Of a DNA stretch of 21,302 bases, positions 1-7,057 are shown in pieces (the first letter of the stretch is position 1; each line of letters starts with the position of its first letter). The position numbers and the translations under genes are program-made. The notes below the pieces were generated by a model, which made no database searches, was not told the origin of the DNA, and saw nothing but the letters and a program-made list of their open reading frames with translations. Origin of the DNA: a candidate division BRC1 bacterium ADurb.BinA292. GTDB lineage: Bacteria > Sumerlaeota > Sumerlaeia > MVZB01. The DNA is taken from contig MVZB01000026.1 in NCBI GenBank assembly GCA_002068205.1, forward strand, positions 1-21,302, in the 5' to 3' direction.

Positions 1-159
1 GGGACCGGCATTGAAGAACAGATTCTGCTGCGGGCCGCCGCCGAGACCGATCACCTGCTGCAACACAACGCCGCCGTGACGCGGCGGATGCTCGAGCTGT
101 TGCGGCGCGAGGCCGCCGCCGCCGCGCTTGAACACCTTGCCCGTCCGGCGTTGTTCTAG
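1..159 (+). CDS. C-terminal end of an unrecognised protein (partial)
   Basis: Frame 1 is open from the window edge to a TAG at 157-159, giving the last 52 residues of a protein whose start lies outside the window. The peptide is rich in Ala, Leu, Glu and Arg with regular helical spacing (for example HLLQHNAAVTRRMLELLRRE), which suggests a terminal alpha helix or short coiled coil. There is no motif I can assign to a family. It reads toward, and converges with, the rfaE2/gmhB pair on the opposite strand, so it belongs to a different transcription unit. It could be spurious, but the sharp helical amphipathicity and the stop just before the intergenic gap favour a real gene. Confidence 0.5.
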   Translation, partial: GTGIEEQILLRAAAETDHLLQHNAAVTRRMLELLRREAAAAALEHLARPALF

Positions 160-283
160 GCCGATCGGCGGGGTTCAGCACCCTCGGAGAGATGACAGGC
201 TGGCCGCGAGGCGATTCTTCATGCCCACACCGTCGGCATCAACGTAAGCTTTACTTTAATAACGCCGGATGCTCTGCACAGGT

Positions 284-790
284 TCAGGGAGTCTGTTGCT
301 CGCGGACGGCGCGGAGGATCTGCTTGCTGGCGTTGGTCTTGGGCGCGCCGCTGATCGCCACGCGAATCCCAAGCTCCCTGGCAATCTCGCGCTCGGGCAC
401 GGTTTCGGCCGTATAGTCCGTCCCCTTGGCATGGACGTCGGGCCGGATCGTCCGCAGGCAGCGCTCGGCGGTCGGTTCATCGAAGATCACGACCCGATCG
501 ACGGCTTCCATCGCGGCGATCAGCTCGGCGCGGTCCTCCTGCGGCACGATCGGACGGTCGGGCCCCTTAATCTCGCGCACCGACCGGTCCGAATTGATCC
601 CGACGATCAGCGCATCGCCCTCCTGGCGGGCGTCGTTCAGATACGAAACGTGTCCGGCGTGCAGCACATCGAAGCAGCCGTTGGCGAAGACGACGCGCAG
701 GCCGCGCCGCTGGCGGTCGCGGGCGAATTCGGCCGCTTCCGCAAGGTCGACGATGCGCTCCCGCGGGCTGGCGGGCAGGGGCGGGGTCAT
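284..790 (-). CDS. rfaE2: D-glycero-beta-D-manno-heptose 1-phosphate adenylyltransferase
   Basis: 168 residues, the size of the stand-alone adenylyltransferase half of HldE. The family transfers AMP from ATP to D-glycero-beta-D-manno-heptose 1-phosphate, giving the ADP-heptose used for the LPS inner core; it acts in the cytoplasm. The nucleotidyltransferase signature FANGCFDVLHAGHVSYL lies at residues 35-51, with the HxGH motif as H44-A-G-H47. GINSDRSVREIKGPDRP follows, and then DVHAKGTDYT, typical of RfaE2. Its ATG overlaps the stop of gmhB in an ATGA arrangement (787-790), so the two are translationally coupled. The kinase half (HldA/RfaE1) is not fused here and not in the window, so it must be encoded elsewhere. 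The C-terminal loop reads SGAPKTNASK where many homologues have an STT-type motif; this looks like normal variation. Confidence 0.93.
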   Translation of the reverse strand: MTPPLPASPRERIVDLAEAAEFARDRQRRGLRVVFANGCFDVLHAGHVSYLNDARQEGDALIVGINSDRSVREIKGPDRPIVPQEDRAELIAAMEAVDRVVIFDEPTAERCLRTIRPDVHAKGTDYTAETVPEREIARELGIRVAISGAPKTNASKQILRAVREQQTP

Positions 791-1455
791 GATCGGTTAC
801 TCCGGGATGGGGCGGTTGGGCGGGCGCGGCGTTTCAGATCGCGCAGGATCCACGCGACCGCGCCGGGCAGATCCTCGGCGATGTGCTCGGGTTCCTCGCG
901 CCAGGTCGCGCGCGAGTAGGTGAGTTCGCCCAAACCATAGCCCGACTTGACAAAGACGGCGGGCAGGCCGGCACGGTGCGCGAACTGGACGTCGAGCTGG
1001 CGATCGCCCACCACATAGGAACGCGACATGTCGATCGGCAGCTCGGCCTGCGCGCGGCGGATCATCCCGAGGCCGGGCTTGCGCAGTTCCTCCGGATCGT
1101 CGCGCCAGCGCGGGTCGGCGCTGCTCGGATGGAACGGCGCGTAGTAGATCGCGTCGAGGTGGGCGTTGCGGCGGGCGAGCAGTTCGCGCAGCCGCGCGAA
1201 GGTCTCCTCCAGCACGTCGATCGTGAAGTAGCCGCGCGCGACGCCCGCCTGGTTGCTGACCAGGACGGCGAGCACGCCGGCCCGGTTGAGCCGCCGGATG
1301 GCGCCGGCCGCTCCGGCGAGCAGTTCCAACCGGAAGGGGTGGTTGATGTAGCCCGCCTCGCGGGTGACGGTCCCATCCCGGTCCAGAAAGACGCACGGCC
1401 GCAGTTGATCGGCGGGCCAGGGGCGGTCGGCGGGAGTTGACGGGTTATGCGCCAT
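787..1455 (-). CDS. gmhB: D-glycero-D-manno-heptose 1,7-bisphosphate 7-phosphatase (HAD superfamily)
   Basis: A HAD-family phosphatase that removes the 7-phosphate from heptose 1,7-bisphosphate, the step before RfaE2. From the chosen ATG at 1455 it has 222 residues. Motif I is FLDRDGTV (nucleophile D25, acid D27), motif II is LVSNQAG around S67, the conserved lysine is K126 in LRKPGLGM, and motif IV is VGDRQLDV (D151, D155). The start at 1455 follows a GGAAC-type ribosome site and puts motif I near residue 25. A further in-frame ATG at 1527 would add 24 residues with no visible ribosome site. E. coli GmhB carries a zinc site of Cys and His in the loop before the RKP motif. Here that loop (YYAPFHPSSADPRW...PEELRKP) keeps one His but has no Cys. 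Family assignment is firm; the exact substrate is inferred from the rfaE2 partner. Confidence 0.88.
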   Translation of the reverse strand: MAHNPSTPADRPWPADQLRPCVFLDRDGTVTREAGYINHPFRLELLAGAAGAIRRLNRAGVLAVLVSNQAGVARGYFTIDVLEETFARLRELLARRNAHLDAIYYAPFHPSSADPRWRDDPEELRKPGLGMIRRAQAELPIDMSRSYVVGDRQLDVQFAHRAGLPAVFVKSGYGLGELTYSRATWREEPEHIAEDLPGAVAWILRDLKRRARPTAPSRSNRS

Positions 1456-1603
1456 GGCGTCGTTCCATCGACGGAGAGCAGCGGCGCGCGGCGGCACGCC
1501 GAGCCATTCTGCGATTCCCCGCGCCATTTGAAAAGCAAAAGGGCGCAGGAACGATCTTCAGCCAAATTAACGAACCGATTTATGGATCCGAAAACAAGAA
1601 CTG

Positions 1604-1680
1604 GAGAGCCGCGGATGAGAGACGAGAGGCGGGAGCCGAATCTTAGGCAGACCGACACCGGTTGAGGACGAGGGCGAGCG
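1604..1680. repeat. Purine-rich intergenic repeat, copy 1
   Basis: The gap between gmhB and the pilin-like gene contains GAGAGCCGCGGATGAGAGAC, then CCGAATCTTAGGCAGACC at 1636-1653, then GAGGACGAGGGCGAG. The same blocks in the same order occur upstream of nuoD at 4685-4761, and shorter relatives occur at 18205 and 19928. The composition (GA-rich on the + strand) is unlike the neighbouring coding DNA. Function is unknown. Confidence 0.6.
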
Positions 1681-1695
1681 GCGCGGGATGGGGCT

Positions 1696-2349
1696 TCAGT
1701 TGACGGCCAGCGGTTCGCTGTTGCGGCCGACGGGGTCTTTCTGCGAGCGCATGATGTTGCCCAGGCTGACCGTGCCGTTCGTCGGATCGTACTGAACCAT
1801 CGGGTTCCATTCGATGTCGGGGCCGATGCAGAGCAGGCGCCAGCCGCCGATCCGCTCCAGGGCATGCTGCTGGGGGCCGTATTTGGCCTGCAGCAGGGGA
1901 TAGCTGGCGGCATACTGTTCCAGTTCACGGATGTTTTCGTAGGAGTAGCGGCGCCAGATCTCGCCGGGGAAATTGTCGCGCTGATTCTTGAAATCGCCGC
2001 CGAACGGACAGTGCAGATCGGCGCTGCCGAGGTAGGCGACGGGGGTGCTCAGCGCGTCGGGCACATACCACCATTTCAGGTCGGTCAGCCCGTAGACGTG
2101 GGGAAATCCGGGCTCGATCATGGTGGGATAGGCGTTGTAGTCGACGCGATACATCTCCAGCGCGGTGGCGACCGAGCGGATGTCGGCCTGGGCGCGCGAG
2201 CTCTTGGCGCGAACCTGCGCCTCCAGAAAATTGGGGACGGCGATCGCGGCCAGGATGGCGATGATCGCCACGACGATGAGCAGTTCGATGAGGGTAAACG
2301 CCGACCAAGGGTGGTGCACGGGACGGACAGGAGGCGTGGACGATTGCAT
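1696..2349 (-). CDS. Prepilin-type N-terminal cleavage/methylation protein (type II secretion pseudopilin-like)
   Basis: 217 residues from ATG 2349, which is preceded by AAAGGG about 8 nt upstream. A longer open frame runs further upstream but would place the prepilin leader deep inside the protein, so it is rejected. The leader is 17 residues (many prepilin leaders are short), followed by the class III signal FTLIELLIVVAIIAILAAIA: cleavage is predicted between A17 and F18, with the conserved Glu at +5 (E22). The mature part begins with the NFLEAQVRAKSSRAQADIRS helix and RVDYNAYP, a GspG-like style. It continues with a Trp/Tyr-rich globular domain of unknown role. Such proteins are exported, processed by PilD and assembled into pilus or secretion filaments, or sit as single-helix membrane proteins. 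No pilus machinery genes are adjacent, so the system it serves is unknown. Confidence 0.88.
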   Translation of the reverse strand: MQSSTPPVRPVHHPWSAFTLIELLIVVAIIAILAAIAVPNFLEAQVRAKSSRAQADIRSVATALEMYRVDYNAYPTMIEPGFPHVYGLTDLKWWYVPDALSTPVAYLGSADLHCPFGGDFKNQRDNFPGEIWRRYSYENIRELEQYAASYPLLQAKYGPQQHALERIGGWRLLCIGPDIEWNPMVQYDPTNGTVSLGNIMRSQKDPVGRNSEPLAVN

Positions 2350-2412
2350 GGGGGAGCCCTTTCTGCGCGGTCGCGCGCGCGGTCTGGCCCGCGCCGGAGG
2401 GGAAGCCGCCAT

Positions 2413-2441
2413 ATTCTTGATGCGGGGATCGAAATAGTCAA
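2413..2441 (-). promoter_or_regulatory. Candidate sigma-70-type promoter for the pilin-like gene
   Basis: On the - strand TTGACT (2441-2436) is followed by a 17-base spacer and AAGAAT (2418-2413), matching the consensus boxes at 5 of 6 and 4 of 6 positions. Transcription from it would give a leader of roughly 55-60 nt before ATG 2349. Predicted from sequence only. Confidence 0.4.
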
Positions 2442-2779
2442 ACAAAAGGGCCGATGCGGCTCGGTGCCGGAGGATCTTGTGAAAAAAAGCGCAATTCCAG
2501 CCGATTCCCCCAGCGCGCATGACCCGCAAAATCAGGCCGGAGCGCCGCCGGCGGGGGTTTGCTTGACCGGGCAAGATACCGGGATGTTTGGGTTGCGTCC
2601 GAGTGGGGCGTATGGCTGAATAGGGCGGCGGCTTGTCGGCAGTACCGTTGGCCTCGCGCCTACTGGCCGACGGGAGATCGTGCCCCAGCCGCCCTGGTGG
2701 AGACCCGATTCGCAACAGCCGGGCCCGCAGGCCGGCCGGGCCGGGCCGGAGAGCCACCGGGCGGCGTCGGCGAATCGGT

Positions 2780-2808
2780 TTGACTGGTGCAGGAGATTGT
2801 GAAAAAAT
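2780..2808 (+). promoter_or_regulatory. Candidate sigma-70-type promoter for the nuo operon
   Basis: TTGACT at 2780-2785, a 17-base spacer, and AAAAAT at 2803-2808 (5 of 6 and 4 of 6 matches). It would give a leader of about 115 nt before nuoA. It is the best-looking + strand promoter in the divergent region, and no other comparable site was found between it and nuoA. A TATAGC further down (2817-2822) lacks a good -35. Confidence 0.4.
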
Positions 2809-2932
2809 GACCGATGTATAGCTTATTGCGGGTTACGGCCGCGCACGTCTCCCACCCGCTCATCCCGCCGACGCTCGTTTCCGTCCCCCCGAACTCGCCG
2901 GGGACCTCAACCTCTCCGCGGGGCCACCACCG

Positions 2933-3310
2933 ATGGACTATCTGGCACCCTACATCCCGATCCTGATGCTGCTGGTGATCGCGCTGGGCTTCGGGATCGT
3001 GACGCTGGCGCTTTCGGGGCTGATCGGCCCCCGCGTCATCACCTTCACCAAACTGCTGCCCTATGAATGCGGCAACGTGCCGACGGGGGAGGCCAATGTT
3101 CGCATTCCGATCAAATTCTACCTGGTCGCGTTGCTCTTCCTGCTGTTCGACATGGAAACGGTGCTGATCCTGGCCTGGGCGATTGCGTTTCGGGACCCCA
3201 CGATCCCCAATTTCCAGCCCTATGCCTTTCTGGCGATGGTCTTCTTCCTGCTGATCCTCGTGGTTGGCTTCATCTACGAATGGCGGAAAGGGGCACTGGA
3301 ATGGACATAA
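2933..3310 (+). CDS. nuoA: NADH-quinone oxidoreductase subunit A
   Basis: 125 residues, normal for NuoA. This is a small membrane subunit of complex I at the junction between the membrane arm and the quinone site. Three hydrophobic helices are visible: about residues 5-30, 60-82 (FYLVALLFLLFDMETVLILA) and 93-115. Between the first two lies the conserved loop KLLPYECGNVPTGEANVRIP with the reactive-loop Cys (C44), and helix 2 carries the conserved FDMETV acidic patch. It is the first gene of the operon. Its ribosome site is weak (GCGGGG about 10 nt upstream). Its last 10 bases overlap the start of nuoB. Confidence 0.96.
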   Translation: MDYLAPYIPILMLLVIALGFGIVTLALSGLIGPRVITFTKLLPYECGNVPTGEANVRIPIKFYLVALLFLLFDMETVLILAWAIAFRDPTIPNFQPYAFLAMVFFLLILVVGFIYEWRKGALEWT

Positions 3311-3906
3311 GGGACCTGGACCGACGACCCCCCGAGGACGCGGGGGGGCTGGTGCTGGCCGATCCGCTGAAGCGGCCGCCGCTGATCAACCGCGAAGCGC
3401 TCGCGCTGCAGGACAAGCTGCGCCCGCTGGAATACGACAATCAACTGGTCAAAACGCTGGACGAGGTGGTGGCGTGGTGTCGCAAGAACTCGATCTGGCC
3501 GGTGATGCTGGGGCTGGCCTGTTGCGCGATCGAGATGATGGGGACCGCCGCCAGCCGGTTTGACCTGTCGCGGTTCGGCATGGAGGTGTTTCGCCCCTCG
3601 CCGCGCCAGGCCGATCTGATGATCGTCGCCGGCTGGGTGAACAAGAAGATGGCGCCGGTGGTGCGGCGGATCTACGACCAGATGACCGAGCCCAAATGGG
3701 TGATCGCGATGGGGGCGTGCGCCTCGTGCGGCGGGATGCACAATGTTTACTCGGTGCTGCAGGGGGTGGATCAGATTATCCCGGTCGATGTCTACGTGCC
3801 GGGCTGCCCGCCGCGGCCCGAGGCGCTGATCTACGGCATCCTGCAGTTGCAGAAAAAGGTGCAGCACAGCCCGCAGCGGATTATCACCCCCCGGGGGGAG
3901 GGCTGA
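3301..3906 (+). CDS. nuoB: NADH-quinone oxidoreductase subunit B
   Basis: 201 residues from the ATG at 3301, which overlaps the 3' end of nuoA by 10 bases. The frame is open further upstream, but only inside nuoA in another frame. The subunit holds the terminal [4Fe-4S] cluster N2 that reduces quinone. The ligand pattern is complete: C74 and C75 in GLACCAIEMM, C140 in GACASCGG, and C169 in PGCPPRPEAL. The N-terminal 45 residues are an extended, charged segment longer than in E. coli and carry no motif. NuoB packs against NuoC, NuoD, NuoH and NuoI. Confidence 0.97.
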   Translation: MDIRDLDRRPPEDAGGLVLADPLKRPPLINREALALQDKLRPLEYDNQLVKTLDEVVAWCRKNSIWPVMLGLACCAIEMMGTAASRFDLSRFGMEVFRPSPRQADLMIVAGWVNKKMAPVVRRIYDQMTEPKWVIAMGACASCGGMHNVYSVLQGVDQIIPVDVYVPGCPPRPEALIYGILQLQKKVQHSPQRIITPRGEG

Positions 3907-4036
3907 GGAAGAAGGCTCCTTGAAGGAGATCGGCAAGGCCACTGAATGCGGATGACGACGCGGCGACCTTGCAAGACCTGACTCACCCGAGAGATTGGCG
4001 GCGATTCGCGAAGGCTGAGACGCGCGGGAGAGGAAG

Positions 4037-4621
4037 ATGGCGACACTTGCAAACGAGAACCTGGCGGAGGCGGCGGTTCAGGTTTTGAACCAGATCGCGC
4101 CGGACTGCGTGGCGGAGCGGATCGTCGCGCCCAGCGGCGAGGTGACGCTGCTGATCGATAAGCGCTACATCCACGACGCCGTCAAGGCGCTGCGCGACGA
4201 CGCCGGGCTGTCGCTGACGATGCTGAGCGATGTGACCGCCGTCGATTACCTGGAACTGGGTCGCGAACCGCGCTTTGATGTGGTTTACCACCTTGGCTCG
4301 CTGGAGCACGCCCATCGGCTGCGCCTGCGGGTTCCCGTCGGCGAGGACGAGGAGGAGTGCCGGATCGATTCGATCACGGACCTGTGGAAGGGAGCCGACT
4401 TCATGGAGCGCGAGGTCTACGACATGTTCGGCATCCGCTTCGACGGCCATCCGAATCTGCAGCGGATCCTGATGCCGGACAACTGGGAGGGCCATCCGCT
4501 GCGCAAGGATTTCCCGCTCGGCGGCGCCACCAGTTTCTATTACAAGCAGGATTCGGATGAGTATGCCGGCGAACCGGCCGACCTGGTGCCCCGGATCCGC
4601 GTGCAGGATGGGGACGTGTAG
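4037..4621 (+). CDS. nuoC: NADH-quinone oxidoreductase subunit C
   Basis: 194 residues; a separate NuoC, not fused to NuoD as in E. coli. It is a peripheral-arm subunit that helps hold the NuoB-NuoD quinone module. The signature block at about residues 117-158 is intact: ADFMEREVYDMFGIRFDGHP, followed by NLQRILMPDNWEGHPLRKDF. A good ribosome site (GAGAGGAAG) lies directly ahead of ATG 4037. The 130-base gap after nuoB holds no gene. After the stop there is a 179-base gap before nuoD that carries an interspersed repeat. Confidence 0.96.
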   Translation: MATLANENLAEAAVQVLNQIAPDCVAERIVAPSGEVTLLIDKRYIHDAVKALRDDAGLSLTMLSDVTAVDYLELGREPRFDVVYHLGSLEHAHRLRLRVPVGEDEEECRIDSITDLWKGADFMEREVYDMFGIRFDGHPNLQRILMPDNWEGHPLRKDFPLGGATSFYYKQDSDEYAGEPADLVPRIRVQDGDV

Positions 4622-4684
4622 AGCGGGGCTTCGTGACGAGTTAGCCCTGCACCTCGCGGTTATCGAGGAAATGCAAGTTGATTC

Positions 4685-4761
4685 AAGAGCCGAGGGCGAG
4701 AGAAGAAAGCCGAGAATCCGAATCTGGGCAGACCTTTGGGGCCGATCACGAGGACGAGGGA
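4685..4761. repeat. Purine-rich intergenic repeat, copy 2
   Basis: In the nuoC-nuoD gap: AAGAGCCGAGGGCGAGAGAA, then CCGAATCTGGGCAGACC (4718-4734), then CGAGGACGAGGGAC. It matches copy 1 (1604-1680) block by block, the middle block differing by one substitution and one base of length. Copies in two unrelated transcription units argue for a dispersed repeat rather than a gene-specific control site. Confidence 0.6.
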
Positions 4762-4770
4762 CAAATTTAG

Positions 4771-4797
4771 AGTGAGGGGCGAATTCTCACTGAGTGA
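4771..4797 (+). promoter_or_regulatory. Alternative hairpin just ahead of nuoD
   Basis: AGTGAG (4771-4776) can pair with CTCACT (4786-4791) across a 9-base loop. CTCACT is followed at once by GAGTGA (4792-4797), which merges into the nuoD ribosome site AAGG next to ATG 4801. The repeated AGTGA units could allow alternative folding around the ribosome site. This is a structural observation only. Confidence 0.25.
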
Positions 4798-4800
4798 AGG

Positions 4801-6042
4801 ATGATGGCCAACACACCGATCGTTGAGCGCAACCCGCACGCCCTCCGGCGGACTGTTGAGCAGGATTTCCCGACCGGCGAAATCATGACGCTCAACATGG
4901 GCCCGCAGCACCCGTCCACCCATGGGGTGCTGCGCCTGGTCCTGCAACTGGAAGGCGAGACGGTGCTCGACCTCAAGCCGATCATCGGCTATCTCCATTC
5001 GGGCAAGGAGAAGCTGGCCGAGAATAAAACCTACCACATGTTCATTCCGTATACGGACCGGCTCGATTACCTCTCGCCGATGGCCAACAACACGGCGTTC
5101 GTGCTGAGCGTCGAGCGGCTGCTCGGGATTGAGGTGACGGAACGCTGCAAGTACCTGCGGACGATTCTCTGCGAACTGGCGCGCATCTCCAGCCACCTGC
5201 TCTGCATCGGGACGCACGTGATGGAACTGGGCGCGATGACCGTCTTCCTTTACACGTTCCGCGAGCGCGAGGCGCTCTACGACCTGTTTGAGGAAATCTG
5301 CGGCGCGCGCTTCACCGTCAGCTACATGCGGGTCGGCGGCGTCGCGCGCGACTACCCCGACGGCTGGCTCGACCGCGTCCGCAAGTTTATCGATGAATTT
5401 CCGAAAAAGTGGCAGGACTACTACGACCTGACCGTCAACAACGACATCTATATCATGCGCACGCGCGGGGTCGGCACGATCAGCCGCGAGGAGGCGATCA
5501 GCTACTGCCTGACGGGGCCGAGCCTGCGGGCATCGGGGGTCGACTACGACATCCGCAAGAAAGAGCCGTACCTCGTCTACGACCGGGTCGATTTCAACGT
5601 TCCGGTCCGCCACGAAGGGGACTGCTACGCGCGATTTCTCAACCGGCTGGATGAGATGCTGGAGAGCGTCAAGATCATCCGGCAGTGCCTGGACCAGATG
5701 CCCAAGGATGGGCCGATCAACATCGACAATCCGAAGGTGATCTACCCGCCGCGCTCGCGCGTCAAGGCGTCGATGGAGGACCTGATCCACCATTTCCTGC
5801 TGGCCAGCGAGGGCATCTACGTCCCCGAGGGCGAAGCGTATCACCCGATCGAGGCCAGCAAGGGCGAACTGGGGTTCTACATCCACAGCCGGGGAGGATA
5901 CGAGCCCAACCGGCTGAAAATCAGGAGCCCCTCGTTCGTGAATCTGCAGTCGCTCGGTCATATGAGCAAGGGAGCGCTGATGGCGGACGTGGTGGCGATT
6001 ATCGGCTCGATCGACCTCGTGCTGGGGGAGATCGATCGGTAA
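4801..6042 (+). CDS. nuoD: NADH-quinone oxidoreductase subunit D (49-kDa subunit)
   Basis: 413 residues, the normal length for an unfused NuoD. It forms most of the quinone-binding pocket and descends from the large subunit of [NiFe] hydrogenases. The N-terminal signature NMGPQHPSTHGVLRL is at residues 32-46. H41 and Y90 (RLDYLSPM) are spaced as the His/Tyr pair that contacts the quinone head group in Thermus Nqo4 (38 and 87). GYLHSGKEKLAE and the C-terminal SIDLVLGEIDR are also typical. Two consecutive ATG codons open the frame (4801 and 4804); AAGG abuts the first, so the second may be the real start. Confidence 0.97.
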   Translation: MMANTPIVERNPHALRRTVEQDFPTGEIMTLNMGPQHPSTHGVLRLVLQLEGETVLDLKPIIGYLHSGKEKLAENKTYHMFIPYTDRLDYLSPMANNTAFVLSVERLLGIEVTERCKYLRTILCELARISSHLLCIGTHVMELGAMTVFLYTFREREALYDLFEEICGARFTVSYMRVGGVARDYPDGWLDRVRKFIDEFPKKWQDYYDLTVNNDIYIMRTRGVGTISREEAISYCLTGPSLRASGVDYDIRKKEPYLVYDRVDFNVPVRHEGDCYARFLNRLDEMLESVKIIRQCLDQMPKDGPINIDNPKVIYPPRSRVKASMEDLIHHFLLASEGIYVPEGEAYHPIEASKGELGFYIHSRGGYEPNRLKIRSPSFVNLQSLGHMSKGALMADVVAIIGSIDLVLGEIDR

Positions 6043-6084
6043 CGCCATGCGGAATCAAGCAAGCGAGGTTGGAAGGGTCGGCTG

Positions 6085-6633
6085 ATGCCTCAGATACAGA
6101 TTCAGGAGCCCGTCAAAACCAATGGCGTGCGCGAACGGCACGGCGCGGCGATTGCCGAGCTGGAGCGAAAGTACCCGACGCGCCGTTCGCTGCTGCTGCC
6201 CGTGCTGTGGCTGATCCAGGAGGAGGACGGCTGGATCTCGGCGGAGACGATGGAAGAGGCGGCCGAGATCTGCGAGTGCACGACGGCGGAGGTGATGGAG
6301 GTCGTCAGTTTCTACCAGATGTATAACCGGGCCCCGGTCGGGAAGTATGTGCTGGGGATCTGCGGCACGCTCCCCTGTGCGCTGTGCGCCGCCGACGGGC
6401 TTTATGAATACCTGAAGGAAAAGCTGGGAATCGGCTGGAACGAGACGACCGCGGATGGATTGTTCACGATCCAGCGTCGCGAATGCCTGGGCGCGTGCAG
6501 CGAGGCGCCGGTGATGCTGGTCAATCAGGAGACCGAAACCCGGCTGACGCGGGCGAAAGTGGACGGAATCCTGGAAGAATGCCGGCAGGGGAAGAGAAAA
6601 CCATATTTTACGGGAAGGAACAACAAGCAATAA
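6085..6633 (+). CDS. nuoE: NADH-quinone oxidoreductase subunit E (24-kDa subunit)
   Basis: 182 residues; a thioredoxin-fold subunit with the [2Fe-2S] cluster N1a beside the flavin in NuoF. Ligands are C93 and C98 (CGTLPC) plus C134 and C138 (CLGAC). The N-terminal helical part includes RRSLLLPVLWLIQEEDGWIS and the VVSFYQMY motif. A ribosome site (GGAAGGG) precedes ATG 6085. The last few codons, ending in NNKQ, reach the edge of an AT-rich repeat: the stop TAA at 6631-6633 overlaps the repeat's first bases. The tail may therefore have been altered when the element downstream arrived. Confidence 0.96.
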   Translation: MPQIQIQEPVKTNGVRERHGAAIAELERKYPTRRSLLLPVLWLIQEEDGWISAETMEEAAEICECTTAEVMEVVSFYQMYNRAPVGKYVLGICGTLPCALCAADGLYEYLKEKLGIGWNETTADGLFTIQRRECLGACSEAPVMLVNQETETRLTRAKVDGILEECRQGKRKPYFTGRNNKQ

Positions 6634-6670
6634 ATTCGAAATATGAATCCGAAATTCGAAACAAATTTCA
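6632..6670. repeat. AT-rich terminal inverted repeat, left end of the S23 element
   Basis: A run of ATTCGAA-type units (AAATTCGAA, then AATCCGAAATTCGAAAC, then AAATTTCA). Its reverse complement contains AATTTGTTTCGAATTTCG, matching AATTTGTTTCGATTTTCG in the right-hand copy at 17 of 18 positions. It starts within the nuoE stop codon. It is much more AT-rich than the flanking nuo genes. Confidence 0.6.
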
Positions 6671-6702
6671 ATCTCAAATGATGGAATAACAGAGGGAAGA
6701 GA

Positions 6703-7037
6703 TTGGAATCCTCGAAAGACATCGGCGCTTTCGACAGACCTCTAAGCAAGAGTTACGATCTTGAAGAAAGGACTTTTCTATTCGCGCGCAACGTCAGAAA
6801 CCTGGTTAAACGGCTTGAGAAAACCATCTGCAACCGCGAGGACGCACGCAGGTGATTCGCTCGTCGGGCTCAATCGGTGCAAACTATATTGAAGCCAAAG
6901 AGACGCGATATTGGCTTCGACTGGTCGAATCACAAAACCCAAAGGAAGTTCAACGGGAATGCGAATCACTGGCGAATGAGGCTGACGAATCAATGAAAAT
7001 CTTCGGATCGATTCTTAGAAAGTGTGGCTCCCAGTAG
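6703..7037 (+). pseudogene. Decayed four-helix-bundle protein (23S rRNA intervening-sequence / S23 family)
   Basis: The family (about 120 residues) is typified by YDLEERTF at the N-terminus, VRSSGSIGANYIEA in the middle and KETRYWLRL...MKIFGSILRK at the end; members were first found inside 23S rRNA intervening sequences. All three blocks are here in order. The frame opens at TTG 6703 behind AGAGGGAAG and reads SYDLEERTFLFARNVRNLVK, but hits TGA at 6853-6855. The match resumes one frame over (VIRSSGSIGANYIEA from 6852), as if one base were lost near 6849. Between EA and KETRYW the usual stretch of about 20 residues is missing. It is thus doubly broken. It sits between nuoE and nuoF, is more AT-rich than them, and is enclosed by inverted repeats. 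Confidence 0.85.
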
Positions 7038-7057
7038 TTGGAGACTGTTTCATAGCT

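Larger units (their letters stand above)
2350..2932. other. Divergent intergenic region between the pilin-like gene and nuoA
   Basis: 583 bases with no credible gene; short frames here lack family features. It holds one candidate promoter for each direction. It also has a 17-base near-direct repeat, AGGATCTTGTGAAAAAA at 2471-2487 and AGGAGATTGTGAAAAAA at 2791-2807 (15 of 17 identical), the second copy lying inside the candidate nuo promoter. The last 110 bases form a C-rich leader ahead of nuoA. Confidence 0.6.

Noticed and set aside
2350..2757. Upstream extension of the pilin-like protein by 136 residues
   Set aside because: It would bury the prepilin leader in the middle of the protein, runs through the candidate promoter, and lacks a ribosome site; ATG 2349 has one.
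3067..3300. N-terminal extension of NuoB into nuoA
   Set aside because: The extra codons are the +1 frame of nuoA; ATG 3301 gives a normal NuoB.
3907..4036. Possible attenuator in the nuoB-nuoC gap (GCAAGG/CCTTGC pairing, CTCCTTGAAGGAG)
   Set aside because: Stems are short or the loop is long and there is no T tract; not distinguishable from chance.
6852..7037. A separate intact 61-residue protein starting at GTG 6852
   Set aside because: It begins in the middle of the S23 fold and continues the upstream fragment after a one-base shift, so it is the second half of a broken gene.
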